Positions 7,569 through 15,522 of a stretch of 64,000 nt of DNA are shown here, piece by piece (positions within the stretch are counted from its first letter, which is position 1; every line of letters begins with the position of its first letter). Below the pieces are notes generated by a model that was not told the DNA's origin, ran no database searches, and worked only from the letters and a program-made list of their open reading frames with translations. The stretch covers positions 1,646,192-1,710,191 of the forward strand of contig PLJL01000004.1 in NCBI GenBank assembly GCA_003140215.1, written 5' to 3'. The translations under genes and the position numbers were made by a program. The DNA comes from Vulcanimicrobiota bacterium. GTDB taxonomy: Bacteria > Vulcanimicrobiota > Vulcanimicrobiia > Vulcanimicrobiales > Vulcanimicrobiaceae.

Positions 7569-9721
7569 GGTTCGAAGCCGCTCACTTTGAGTCGCACGAG
7601 CTCTTCGAGGTTGAGATTGCGATAGCCGTGCTGAGCCAGGCGGCGCACGAACGGGCCGTCGATGCCCTGCACGTGCAGCGCCGCGAGCTGCTGCGGCGTG
7701 ACGTTTCGCAAGCCGGCTTCGAGCAGACCGCGTACGTACACGACCGACACGCCCTGTACCGTTAGCGACGCCGCTTCGGCGGGCGTCAAGCGCTGGTATC
7801 CGGCGGCTGCGAGGCCGTCCAGCCAAACCGCGCTGACGCCCTGGACGCGCAGTGAAATCGCGTCGTCGAGTGACGGTGAGATCAGGCGCCGATCGAGCGT
7901 TGCAAGGTACGCCGGGGAGACGTTCTGCAGGGCGAGGGCGAGCAGCTGGTGCAGCGACGGGCGGTTCGGTCCGAGTGCGCCCATCCGGCGAATGTAGTCG
8001 GCGCTGATGCCCGCATTGCGCAGCGCCACCAGATCGTCGACGCTGGGATGCGGATACTTCGCGCCGTCGATGGCGTCGAGCAGATCACCGCCGTCGCCGG
8101 ACGACGCGAGGATCACGAAGCGGCGCGGTGCGGTGAAAGAGATCGCCGATGCGTTCTCGAGCGCCACCCGAGCGGCGACGAGCGGAGCGAACGAGATCCT
8201 CCTGGCCGTCACCGTCAGCGTCGACGTCGGCGGCGCCATAACAGGTGCCATCGCAGGTGCCATGGCGCTGTCCTGGGCGGCGACGTCCGCGAGGGCCGCC
8301 GCCGTGCGCGCCAGCTCTTCCGCGGCGGGCGCGGCGTCGGTCGCGACGTCTGCCTGCGAATGGACCAGATCGCTGTGCGCGTGCAATTTTGCGTGCGCGT
8401 GGCTGTGCGAGTGGGTGCGTGAGTGGGTGGACGGGTGCGCGGCAGGACGCCGCCCCACCGCAGGCGTCGGTGAGGGTGAGGGCGATGCGATCGCCGCAGC
8501 TTGGGCGACTGCGTGCGCAGGCGGGTGCGGCGCCGGCACCAGCGCCATTACCAGCGCTCGCGGCGCGGTGCGGTGCGCGACCGGGGGACAGCTGCAATCG
8601 GCGACGATCGGCGCGGCCACGGCCGGCGCGACGACGGGGACTTGCAGCCGCGCCATCCCCAGCGTAGCCGCCAACAACGTGGCCCCCAGCGCGAACGTGG
8701 CGACCCGCAGCTGTGGCGACGCGTCGCGGGAGCGATCGACGATGCGCCGCACGCGAGCCACGACCTGCGCGCGGCGCAGGACGAAGCCCGGCACGACCGC
8801 GGCTTGCCGTCCGCGCAGGTGGCGCTGCACGATGCGGGCCAGGCACTCCGCGTAGCGGAGCGGCTCGCCCGCGTCTTCGACGACGCGGTCGTCGCAAGCG
8901 ACTTCGCGTTCGAAGTCGATCCCGCGCCGTGCGACGTATAGGGCGGGCTGGAAGAACTGCAGCGCGCAGACGACCTGCTCAAGGGCATTGGTCCAGTCGT
9001 CGTAGCGTTGGAGGTGGGCGGACTCGTGCAGGATCACGCGCGCCAAGTCATCGGCGTCGAGCGAGGCGGCCAGCCCCGCCGGAAGCAGGATCATCGGCCG
9101 GCGGAATCCGACCGCGCACGGGATCTCGACGTTGGTCGAGCAGGCCACGTCCGCGTGCCGGCGATGTCCGGCGGCGCGCAAGCGCGCCAGGACCGCCGGA
9201 TCGGCGAGCGGCGTCGCGCCGCGCTTCATGCGTGCGATCGCGGCGTAGCCGCGCGCCAGGCGCAGAACGAGCGCTCCGGCGACGACGGCCCACGCGCCGA
9301 GGACGAAGATTCCCCAGCTCCGAGCGAATGCGGTGGCCGCGGCGCCGATGGCCAGCGCGGTGTCGTGCCAGCGGTCGGAGAGCGAGGGCCCGGACAAGTC
9401 GGCGAGGAGCGGTTCGGGGACGCGCGGCGCGGCGGCGGGCCCGTCGACGACGACGAAGGCCGCGGTTGCCTCCGCAGGCACACGGGTCGTTACCGGCTGA
9501 CGGTAGTACACGCCGGGGCTCGACCCGGCGGAGACCCCGGGGCGCGCCAAGGCCAGATCGATCACCGGCAGCAATGCGACCACGCCGAACGCGGCGCTCC
9601 ACACGATGCACGCCGTCGTCGCGTTGCGCCGCAACCCGGCGCGAAGGGACAGCGCGGCCAGCCCGATCAGCGCCGCGCCTTGCCAAAGCGCGTTGAGCAC
9701 CGCGAGCAGCAAGGCGTCCAT
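7565..9721 (-). CDS. M56 (BlaR1/MecR1-type) membrane protease sensor with C-terminal repeats
   Basis: 718 residues from ATG 9721, overlapping the blaI stop (ATGA). The N-terminus is a multi-pass membrane part (NALWQGAALIGLAAL, TACIVWSAAFGVVALLPVI, and a segment near GIFVLGAWAVVAGALVL). The gluzincin motif HESAH lies near residues 232-236 (VILHESAHLQRYDDW), followed by FEREVACDDRVV, the M56 signature. A further membrane segment and a His/Pro/Ser-rich linker (HSRTHSHSHAHAK) lead to a C-terminal region with five to six 29-residue repeats. BlaR1's penicillin-binding domain is missing; the repeats take its place. By analogy it senses an outside signal and cleaves the BlaI-like repressor. Confidence 0.87.
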   Translation of the reverse strand: MDALLLAVLNALWQGAALIGLAALSLRAGLRRNATTACIVWSAAFGVVALLPVIDLALARPGVSAGSSPGVYYRQPVTTRVPAEATAAFVVVDGPAAAPRVPEPLLADLSGPSLSDRWHDTALAIGAAATAFARSWGIFVLGAWAVVAGALVLRLARGYAAIARMKRGATPLADPAVLARLRAAGHRRHADVACSTNVEIPCAVGFRRPMILLPAGLAASLDADDLARVILHESAHLQRYDDWTNALEQVVCALQFFQPALYVARRGIDFEREVACDDRVVEDAGEPLRYAECLARIVQRHLRGRQAAVVPGFVLRRAQVVARVRRIVDRSRDASPQLRVATFALGATLLAATLGMARLQVPVVAPAVAAPIVADCSCPPVAHRTAPRALVMALVPAPHPPAHAVAQAAAIASPSPSPTPAVGRRPAAHPSTHSRTHSHSHAHAKLHAHSDLVHSQADVATDAAPAAEELARTAAALADVAAQDSAMAPAMAPVMAPPTSTLTVTARRISFAPLVAARVALENASAISFTAPRRFVILASSGDGGDLLDAIDGAKYPHPSVDDLVALRNAGISADYIRRMGALGPNRPSLHQLLALALQNVSPAYLATLDRRLISPSLDDAISLRVQGVSAVWLDGLAAAGYQRLTPAEAASLTVQGVSVVYVRGLLEAGLRNVTPQQLAALHVQGIDGPFVRRLAQHGYRNLNLEELVRLKVSGFEP

Positions 9722-10107
9722 CACGCGTCCGCCTTGGCCTGGGCGATGGTCCGCTCGAGCTCGTCGAGCTCCTCTTCGCTGAGATGGTCGCCTTGCACCA
9801 GATTGAGCGCCAGCGTTTGCGGCGAGCCGCCGAAGAAACGCTGCACCACGTGCGACAGCGCGGTGCGCACGGCCGCGTCGCGGTCGACCACCGCCCGGTA
9901 CACGAAGGCCCGGCCCTCGGAGCGATGCTGCACGTACCCCTTGCGCTCGAGGATCTTCATCATCGTCTGCACGGTGTTGTACGCGGGCCGCTCGGACTCG
10001 GGGATGGCATCGGTGATCTGCCCGACCGTCGCCGGCCCGGCCGACCAGACGATCTCCATGAGCCGCTGCTCTGCCTCGGTGAGCGGAACGGAACGCCGGC
10101 GAGCCAT
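9721..10107 (-). CDS. BlaI/MecI/CopY-family repressor
   Basis: 128 residues, usual length. Winged helix: LTEAEQRLMEIVWSAGPATVGQI and PAYNTVQTMMKILERKGYVQH, the DNA-reading helix of BlaI. The C-terminal part (VVQRFFGGSPQTLALNLV, then SEEELDELERTIAQAK) is the dimerisation region. GGAGG lies 5 nt before the ATG. First gene of the operon with the M56 sensor, which overlaps it by 3 nt and presumably inactivates it by proteolysis. The regulated genes should include the operon itself; whether beta-lactams are the signal is doubtful because the sensor lacks a penicillin-binding domain. Confidence 0.9.
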   Translation of the reverse strand: MARRRSVPLTEAEQRLMEIVWSAGPATVGQITDAIPESERPAYNTVQTMMKILERKGYVQHRSEGRAFVYRAVVDRDAAVRTALSHVVQRFFGGSPQTLALNLVQGDHLSEEELDELERTIAQAKADA

Positions 10108-10150
10108 CGGACCTCCACGAGCGGGACACCTAACGAATTCGGTTTACGCC

Positions 10151-10179
10151 ACCCTAGCACGCCCCCGACGCGAGGTCAA
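10151..10179 (-). promoter_or_regulatory. Promoter of the BlaI/M56 operon
   Basis: On the minus strand TTGACC (10179-10174) and TAGGGT (10156-10151) are 17 nt apart, placing the start about 37 nt before the repressor ATG. Between promoter and gene an EcoRI-centred imperfect palindrome (CCGAATTCG region, 10125-10145) could be the repressor operator. The -10 match is weak. Confidence 0.5.
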
Positions 10180-10198
10180 GATAGGGTTTAACGGTGGT

Positions 10199-10699
10199 TT
10201 AGGCCAGTTTGGCGAGCTCTTCGAAGATGACGGCCTCGTCGGGTACCTCGCCCGGTTCGTGGATGTCGATGTAGCGCACGATCCCGTCTTTGTCGAGAAT
10301 GAAGATCGAGCGCTCGGCAAATCCCATCGGACCCAGGACGCCGTAGGCTTGCGCGACGGCACCGTGCGGCCAAAAGTCGCTCAGCAGCGGATAGCTGATC
10401 CCGCCAAGCTTTTCGGCCCAAGCGGCGTTGGCGGGGCGAGAATCGATCGAAACGCCCACGACCTGGGCGTCATGCGCACGAAAGCGATCCAGCTCGCGCT
10501 CGTACGTCGGCATCTGAGCGCTTCAAGTTCCGGTGAATGCCAGCGGGTAGAACGCGATCACGACGTAGTGCCCGCGCTTTTCGGCGAGGTGAAACGTGTC
10601 GCCGTTATGTGCTTTGAGGGTGAAGTCGGGCGCCGGATCGCCGACCTTGACGGTCGGGGTCTCGGCGGCGCGCGAGCGGCGCCCCTTTTCGATTGCCAT
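10199..10699 (-). CDS. Peroxiredoxin with in-frame UGA at the peroxidatic site (candidate selenoprotein)
   Basis: If UGA at 10525-10523 is read as selenocysteine, this is one intact gene of 166 residues from ATG 10699. The upstream half gives [18 protein letters not shown] and [15 protein letters not shown]; the downstream half continues in the same frame with [54 protein letters not shown]. Peroxiredoxins of this AhpC/TSA group have P-x3-T-x2-C; here the C position (residue 59) is the UGA. No Cys occurs elsewhere in the protein. A hairpin follows the UGA (10496-10521). It would reduce peroxides. The alternatives are a nonsense mutation or a sequencing error. Divergent from the acyl-CoA ligase gene. 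Confidence 0.72.
10496..10521 (-). promoter_or_regulatory. SECIS-like hairpin just after the UGA codon
   Basis: On the mRNA strand, one base after UGA, GCGCUC (10521-10516) pairs perfectly with GAGCGC (10501-10496). Inside, AUG/CGU can pair (A-U, U-G, G-C) across a 2x2 internal loop, leaving a CCGA apical loop with a G. Bacterial SECIS elements lie in the coding sequence right after the UGA, with a short stem and a G-bearing loop. The fit is suggestive, not proof; the loop-to-UGA distance is at the short end. Confidence 0.45.
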
Positions 10700-10748
10700 G
10701 GGGGCCTTCTGAGCGCCGGGAGCGCGCCGGTCCTGCTCCGCGGCGGAA

Positions 10749-10779
10749 TGCACCGCTATTTGGCGCGCCGAACGGTGCA
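10749..10779. repeat. Inverted repeat in the peroxiredoxin / acyl-CoA ligase divergent region
   Basis: TGCACCG (10749-10755) and CGGTGCA (10773-10779) are perfect inverted 7-mers 17 nt apart, ending 2 nt before the ligase ATG. An AscI-like palindrome GGCGCGCC lies between them. Either an operator for the divergent pair or an RNA hairpin that would hide the ligase ribosome site. Confidence 0.5.
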
Positions 10780-10781
10780 GC

Positions 10782-12392
10782 ATGATCGCCGAACCGACCG
10801 CCGCCGTTCACCTGCGCGCGCTCGACCCGTTCGACTTTCTCGAGCGGGCAGCGTTCGTGTATCCCGACAAGCTTGCCGTCATCGACGGGTCGGAGCGCCG
10901 GACGTATCAGCAGTTCCTCGACCGCGTCCGCCGGCTTGCCGCCGGGTTGCAGGGGATGGGGATCCAAAACGGCGAGCGCGTCGCGGTCCTCGCGCCCAAC
11001 ACGTCGATGCTGCTCGAGGCGACCTATGCCGTACCGCTCGCGGGCGGCGTGCTGTGCGCGCTCAATACGCGCCTCGCACCCGACGAGATCGACTACATCC
11101 TGCGCCATTGCGGCGCCTCGGTCGTGCTGCACGACCACGAGCTCGACGGCCTCGTCGAACGCCTGACGACAAAACTGCCGGGCGTCCGCGTGACACCCGC
11201 CGGGCAGCGTGTCGCGGCGGGCGGTGCGCGCGACTACGAAGCGCTCCTCGCCGCCGCCGATCCGGCGGCGCTGCAGCCGCGCAGCGGCGCCGAGGGCGAC
11301 ACGATCTCGGTCAACTACACCAGCGGCACGACCGGCAAGCCCAAGGGCGTGATGTACACCTTCCGCAGCGCGTACCTCAACGCGCTCGCCGAAGCGTTCC
11401 ACGCCAACTTGCGGCCGGAGAGCGTCTATCTGTGGACGTTGCCGATGTTCCATTGCAACGGCTGGTGCTTTCCATGGGCCGTCACGGCCGCCGGCGCCAC
11501 CCACATCTGCCTGCGCAAGGTCGATGCCGCGGGCATCAATCACGGCGTGCACGCCGAGGGCGTGACGCACTTTTGCGCGGCGCCGACCGTGCTCATCGGC
11601 CTCGTCAACCATCCCGACACGAAGCCGTTTCCGCACCGCGTCATCGTGACCACCGCCGGCGCCCCGCCCGCCCCGGCGACGATCGCGCAGATCGAAGCGC
11701 TCGGCGCCGAGCTCCATCATGTCTATGGCCTCACCGAAACCTACGGCCCGATCACCGAGTGCGCGTGGCACAGCCCGCAATGGGACGGGCTCCCGGTCGC
11801 CGAACGCGCGCGGCTGCGCAGCCGCCAAGGCGTGCCGATGGTAACGCTCGGCTCGGGCGACGTGCGCGTCGTCGACGGCGACCACAACGACGTACCCGCC
11901 GACGGCACGGCGCAAGGCGAGATCGTCATGCGCGGCAACAACGTGATGAAGGGTTACTACGCGGACCCCGATGCGACGGCGCGCGCGTTTGCCGGCGGCT
12001 GGTTCCATTCCGGCGACGTCGCGGTGCGCCATCCGGACGGCTACATCGAGATCGTCGACCGCGCGAAGGACGTGATCATCAGCGGCGGCGAGAACATCTC
12101 GACCCAGCAGGTCGAGAAGGTGCTGCTCGAACACGACGCCGTCCTCGAGTGCGCCGTCGTCGCAGTCCCGGACGAGAAGTGGGGCGAGGTGCCTAAGGCC
12201 TTCGTCACGCTCAAATCGGGCCGCAGCGTCGAGCCGGATGCGCTGCGAGAGTTCATGCGCGCGCGGATTGCGGCGTTCAAGGTGCCCAAGACGTTCGAGT
12301 TCGGCGACCTGCCGAAAACCTCGACCGGCAAGATCCAGAAGTACGTGCTGCGCGAGCGCGAATGGAAAGGCCGCGGAAAACGCGTGAACTAA
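10782..12392 (+). CDS. Acyl-CoA synthetase (AMP-forming)
   Basis: 536 residues, ANL superfamily. The AMP-binding P-loop [16 protein letters not shown] lies near residue 180, the adenine motif [10 protein letters not shown] near 313, the hinge/ribose Asp in [10 protein letters not shown] near 409, and the catalytic Lys in KTSTGKIQK near the C-terminus. The segment [14 protein letters not shown] is typical of the medium-chain/DmdB-like ligase group rather than long-chain FadD. It activates a fatty or aryl acid with ATP and CoA. Start ATG 10782. It is divergent from the peroxiredoxin, and the nearest downstream gene (mscL) converges on it. The exact acid cannot be predicted. Confidence 0.88.
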   Translation: MIAEPTAAVHLRALDPFDFLERAAFVYPDKLAVIDGSERRTYQQFLDRVRRLAAGLQGMGIQNGERVAVLAPNTSMLLEATYAVPLAGGVLCALNTRLAPDEIDYILRHCGASVVLHDHELDGLVERLTTKLPGVRVTPAGQRVAAGGARDYEALLAAADPAALQPRSGAEGDTISVNYTSGTTGKPKGVMYTFRSAYLNALAEAFHANLRPESVYLWTLPMFHCNGWCFPWAVTAAGATHICLRKVDAAGINHGVHAEGVTHFCAAPTVLIGLVNHPDTKPFPHRVIVTTAGAPPAPATIAQIEALGAELHHVYGLTETYGPITECAWHSPQWDGLPVAERARLRSRQGVPMVTLGSGDVRVVDGDHNDVPADGTAQGEIVMRGNNVMKGYYADPDATARAFAGGWFHSGDVAVRHPDGYIEIVDRAKDVIISGGENISTQQVEKVLLEHDAVLECAVVAVPDEKWGEVPKAFVTLKSGRSVEPDALREFMRARIAAFKVPKTFEFGDLPKTSTGKIQKYVLREREWKGRGKRVN

Positions 12393-12465
12393 CGCGCAAT
12401 GATGCCCGACCAACGCTGATGCGGCTGCAGGTCGGCCGGATGTGGTGGGTCGAGCGCGCGAGCCG

Positions 12466-13014
12466 CTAGCCGGTGGGTGCGGCGGGTGCACCGCCGGGTT
12501 CGCGGGGACGCGCTAGGACGGCCGTGCAGTATTTGCAGCGGCGTGCGTCCTGCGCGATCTCGCTGAGGCATTCCGGGCAGGTCTTCAGCGCGAGCCCCAG
12601 CTCGTCGGCCTTCCAGAACCGCGCCGCGATGGTGCGGAACGGCACCACGATGACGTAGTAGATGACGAGAGCGTCGAGCACGAAGGTGATGAGCGCGTTG
12701 ACGAAATCGCCGACGGGGAAGTGCGTGCTGCGGATGGTGAAGCCGAGCCGAGAGAACTCGGGCTGACCGAAGATTGCCGCGACGAGCGGCGTGAGGATGT
12801 CCTTGACGAGCGCGTTCACGACGGCCGTGAACGCGGAGCCGACGATGACCGCGACGGCGAGGTCGATCACGTTGCCCCGGGCGAGAAACGCTCCGAATCC
12901 CTTGAACGTACGAGCCTCCTTCGTGCGACGGCGCGAGCGCTCGGTCGAGCGCTTGCGCGCCGTTCGCCGCGCGGCCCGGCCGTTCCACCTCGCCGGGGCG
13001 CCCAGAGATTTCAC
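12466..13014 (-). CDS. mscL: Large-conductance mechanosensitive channel with C-terminal zinc ribbon
   Basis: MscL core: FKGFGAFLARGNVIDLAVAVIVGSAFTAVVNALV (TM1 with pore glycines), ILTPLVAAIFG, then TM2 NALITFVLDALVIYYVIVV. After the usual helix it continues with CPECLSEIAQDARRCKYC, a CxxC...CxxC zinc ribbon not found in E. coli MscL. The start is uncertain: GTG 13014 adds a basic 35-residue extension. A perfect AAGGAGG (12921-12915) lies 5 nt before an in-frame ACG at 12909, which would give the normal MscL N-terminus. No ATG, GTG or TTG exists nearer the conserved part. It relieves hypo-osmotic pressure in the inner membrane. Confidence 0.88.
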   Translation of the reverse strand: MKSLGAPARWNGRAARRTARKRSTERSRRRTKEARTFKGFGAFLARGNVIDLAVAVIVGSAFTAVVNALVKDILTPLVAAIFGQPEFSRLGFTIRSTHFPVGDFVNALITFVLDALVIYYVIVVPFRTIAARFWKADELGLALKTCPECLSEIAQDARRCKYCTAVLARPREPGGAPAAPTG

Positions 13015-13027
13015 GTCAACTTGACGT
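13013..13027. repeat. Perfect inverted repeat between mscL and the next gene
   Basis: ACGTCAA-C-TTGACGT, two 7-nt arms around one base, overlapping the possible GTG start of mscL and about 80 nt before the ATG at 13109. This is the form of a dimeric regulator's operator. If mscL actually starts near 12909, this palindrome would be in the divergent promoter region rather than in coding sequence. Confidence 0.5.
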
Positions 13028-13108
13028 AAGCGCTTGGAATTTGCGGCGATTTCGCCGATACTCCTAATCAAACGGCGCTCGTTCCGAACGAGGGTGCTTT
13101 TCGCGCAG

Positions 13109-13375
13109 ATGGACGTCCCTGAGAACCTCGACACCTTTCTCCGCGACCTTCTCAAAGAAGAGGGCGGCGCGATTCAGCTCGACGACGAGGACAAGGCCTT
13201 CATCGACCGCATCCTCACCTCGATCACGCAAGGGAGCAAGGGAGTCTTCGTCGTCCTGCACCCCAACGACCGCATGCAGTACATGCTGCTCAATACCAAC
13301 CGAGCGGGTGCCATCGCGCTCCTCGCCAAGGTAATGCAGCGAACGGCCGAGGCGCTCGAAGCCGACCTCGACTAG
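13109..13375 (+). CDS. Small conserved-looking protein of unknown function
   Basis: 88 residues from ATG 13109 (MDVPENLDTFLRDLLKEE). The frame is open further upstream, to 13034, but the upstream codons run into the mscL promoter region and look non-coding. Acidic, soluble, with helix-strand alternation (FIDRILTSITQGSKGVFVVLH, MQYMLLNTNRAGAIALLAKVM). No signal peptide, no Cys. I do not recognise the family. A short inverted repeat (TCGTTC-C-GAACGA, 13079-13091) lies in its leader. It converges with the retropepsin-like gene. Confidence 0.6.
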   Translation: MDVPENLDTFLRDLLKEEGGAIQLDDEDKAFIDRILTSITQGSKGVFVVLHPNDRMQYMLLNTNRAGAIALLAKVMQRTAEALEADLD

Positions 13376-13388
13376 CAGGCTCGCTCGC

Positions 13389-14783
13389 TCAGCGCGGGCT
13401 GAACCACACCCGGCCGGCGGCCTCGTCGAGGTCGACGACGTAGCGGTCCCACAAGCCGATCCCGACGTGAGCCAGGCCTTGCGTACGGCGGACGGTCGCG
13501 CGGGCTCCGCCGATCGCAAGCGGGCCGATGCGCACGTCGGGAACCTCGACGGTGAGCATGTCGTCGGCGCCGCCCATCCCCCGCGCCTGACCGCGGCCGA
13601 CGACTTTCCATTGCGGCCCGTCTCGATAGGCGCCGTAGCCGAACGACACGATCGCTTGGTCGCCGGTATCGAGCAACGCGCGCGCGCCCTGCGGGCCCAG
13701 CATCGTCTGGACGATCGGCGATCCGGTGTGAAACGTCAGCGCTACCGCGGTCCCCGTGGCGCTCCCGCCGGGAGCGATGATGCGCGCGGTTCCCCGCGCG
13801 CGGTCGAGCACCAGCCGCACGCGCGCCAGCAGATCGCTGCCGACGACGACGTCGAACGGCGCGGAACCGGTCGGCGGCACGACGGCAAAGCGCGCGCTCG
13901 AGAAGCGCGCCGAACCCAGCTCGAGCGGTCCCGCTTCGACGAATCCCGTTGCGAAGCGTCCGATGCCGCGAATCTCGAGCTCACCGTGCGGCTCCAAGTT
14001 GAGTGCCTCGGCGACGGTGAGCGTCATGGCGCTGGGCGTCGCGCCGCTATCCAACAGGCAGCGCACGTGCCGGCCGGCGATGACGCACGGCACGATCGGG
14101 ATCGGCTGCGCCGCAAGCGCCAGCGTGTCGTCGCCTGCAAAGCTCGCCGTGACGCCGGGCGGAGGCCCGAGCGGTCCGGCGGCGGCGCTGACCTCGTCGA
14201 GCGGGCCGTACTCGTACGCGCCGCCGCGCTGCAGCGCAAACACCCCGCCGCCGGCGCGCACCTCGTGGGCGTAGGTGGCGACGCTGCGGCCCTCGGCGGT
14301 CTCGACCCGGCGCAGCGTTGCGGTCGCGGGATCGACGATTGCGACGAGCTCGAGCCCTTCGGGTGCGCGAACGCGCCAGCGTCCCGCACCCTCGGCGACG
14401 ACCGATCCGCCGGCGCGCCGGAAGCCGGACTCGGCGAAGGCGTACGACGAGATCGCGGCCAGCGTACGCTGCGTCAGCACACCGGCGTCCACGTCCTCGG
14501 GGAGTGCCACGTCGTTCAGCCCGAACGTCCACTGACGCGTGCCGTCGAACCACACCCCGCCGCAGGCTCCCGCGACGCAACGCCGGACCAGCTCGGTGAC
14601 GCCCAGGACGTCGAGCGAGGTGGAGACGGCGCGACCTTCGACCACGCGCATCCCGCTGGCGTGGAAATGGATCGCGGCCGGATGGCCGTTCGCGGACGCG
14701 ATCGCCGCGAGCGGATCGGGCGGAGCCGCCGCGACCGCCGCAAGCGCCGCTGCAAGCGCGGACAGGCCGAGCGCGAATCGCAT
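13389..14783 (-). CDS. Exported two-lobed retropepsin-like aspartic protease
   Basis: 464 residues with a signal peptide (MRFALGLSALAAALAAVAAA). The first 200 residues are a beta-rich domain like the N-terminal part of many exported aspartyl-protease-like proteins. Two retropepsin lobes follow: CLLDSGATPSAM near residue 242 and ALLDTGDQAIVSFG near 368, each a D-[ST]-G motif, with the paired LxxDLLARVRLVLD and LWDRYVVDLDEA segments typical of this fold. Having two D-S/T-G motifs in one chain would allow a single-chain active site, as in pepsin. Substrate unknown. Starts 4 nt from the divergent GTG at 14788. Confidence 0.75.
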   Translation of the reverse strand: MRFALGLSALAAALAAVAAAPPDPLAAIASANGHPAAIHFHASGMRVVEGRAVSTSLDVLGVTELVRRCVAGACGGVWFDGTRQWTFGLNDVALPEDVDAGVLTQRTLAAISSYAFAESGFRRAGGSVVAEGAGRWRVRAPEGLELVAIVDPATATLRRVETAEGRSVATYAHEVRAGGGVFALQRGGAYEYGPLDEVSAAAGPLGPPPGVTASFAGDDTLALAAQPIPIVPCVIAGRHVRCLLDSGATPSAMTLTVAEALNLEPHGELEIRGIGRFATGFVEAGPLELGSARFSSARFAVVPPTGSAPFDVVVGSDLLARVRLVLDRARGTARIIAPGGSATGTAVALTFHTGSPIVQTMLGPQGARALLDTGDQAIVSFGYGAYRDGPQWKVVGRGQARGMGGADDMLTVEVPDVRIGPLAIGGARATVRRTQGLAHVGIGLWDRYVVDLDEAAGRVWFSPR

Positions 14784-14787
14784 CGGG

Positions 14788-15090
14788 GTGGAACTGCACC
14801 CTCTCGACGGCTACCTCCTCGACGGCATCCCCACCAAGGCCGACGCGATCGCGGCGACGTTGCGCGACCGCTCGCCCGAGCCGCGGGCCCAGCCGTTCTA
14901 TCGGGCGCTCGAAGCCGTCGGGGTCCGGGCCGCCGACGAGGCATTGCTCGCTTTGCGCCTCGTGCTCGGCGGCAACGCCGCAGCCGACGAGACCATCGTC
15001 GCGGCGCGGGCGGCGCGCGCCCAGGCCAAGAGCGGAGAACCTGAGGCTCGCGAGCGATACTTTGACGTGATGGGAGCGATCGAGCGCTGA
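14788..15090 (+). CDS. Small hypothetical protein
   Basis: About 100 residues from GTG 14788, the only reasonable start (no ATG later). Ala/Arg/Glu-rich, helical (ADAIAATLRDRSPEPRAQPFYRALEAVGV, RAARAQAKSGEPEARERYFDVMGAIER). No signal peptide. It begins 4 nt from the divergent retropepsin-like gene, and no good ribosome site precedes it, so the start and even the gene are uncertain. The next secreted protein follows 25 nt later in the same direction. Confidence 0.5.
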   Translation: MELHPLDGYLLDGIPTKADAIAATLRDRSPEPRAQPFYRALEAVGVRAADEALLALRLVLGGNAAADETIVAARAARAQAKSGEPEARERYFDVMGAIER

Positions 15091-15115
15091 TCTGCGGAAC
15101 GAAGGCCGAACGTCC

Positions 15116-15487
15116 ATGCGTTATCACAGGGTGATGCCCCGCCTCGTCGTCGCTACGGTCTTAGGCCTTTTGTGCGTCCCAGTGGGCGCGCTGGCCGCGC
15201 CGTCGCCGACGCCCACGGCAAGCGCCGCAGCGCAGCCCGACGCGCGCAACGGCGGTGTCGTCGAAGGGCGCGTGACCAACGTCGACTACCAGAAGGGCGT
15301 CGTCACGATCGACTCGACGAACCAAGGGAAGCTCGACGTGGCGACGATGCCGACCACGAGCGTCCAATCGGACGATCCCGGTTACCACGCGCTCAGCGAC
15401 GTCGCCAAAGGTTCGAAGGTGCAAATCTTCATCTCGCGGACGGCCGGCAAGCTCGTCGCTCAGATCATTCGGCTCCTCAAGCACTGA
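15116..15487 (+). CDS. Small exported protein of unknown function
   Basis: 123 residues. Signal peptide MPRLVVATVLGLLCVPVGALAAP (the second Met at 15134 is an alternative start), a Thr/Ser/Ala linker, then one small beta domain: GGVVEGRVTNVDYQKGVVTI, GYHALSDVAKGSKVQIFI, KLVAQIIRLLK. The pattern of strand-turn-strand with VxGxVTxVDxxxGxVTI resembles single OB-like domains seen in exported DUF5666-type proteins, but this is only a likeness. Precedes nagZ by 35 nt and may share its transcript. Confidence 0.65.
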   Translation: MRYHRVMPRLVVATVLGLLCVPVGALAAPSPTPTASAAAQPDARNGGVVEGRVTNVDYQKGVVTIDSTNQGKLDVATMPTTSVQSDDPGYHALSDVAKGSKVQIFISRTAGKLVAQIIRLLKH

Positions 15488-15522
15488 CGCGGGTTCCGCT
15501 GCTGGGCGTCGAAGCCGCGCCC

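Noticed and set aside
7565..10107. Beta-lactam sensing bla operon
   Set aside because: The M56 protein lacks the penicillin-binding sensor domain and no beta-lactamase gene is linked to it.
9008..12196. Open frame of 1062 codons on the plus strand
   Set aside because: It runs antisense to the M56, BlaI and peroxiredoxin genes and then out of frame through the acyl-CoA ligase. Its protein is Arg/Gly/Ala-rich low-complexity sequence, typical of GC-rich shadow frames.
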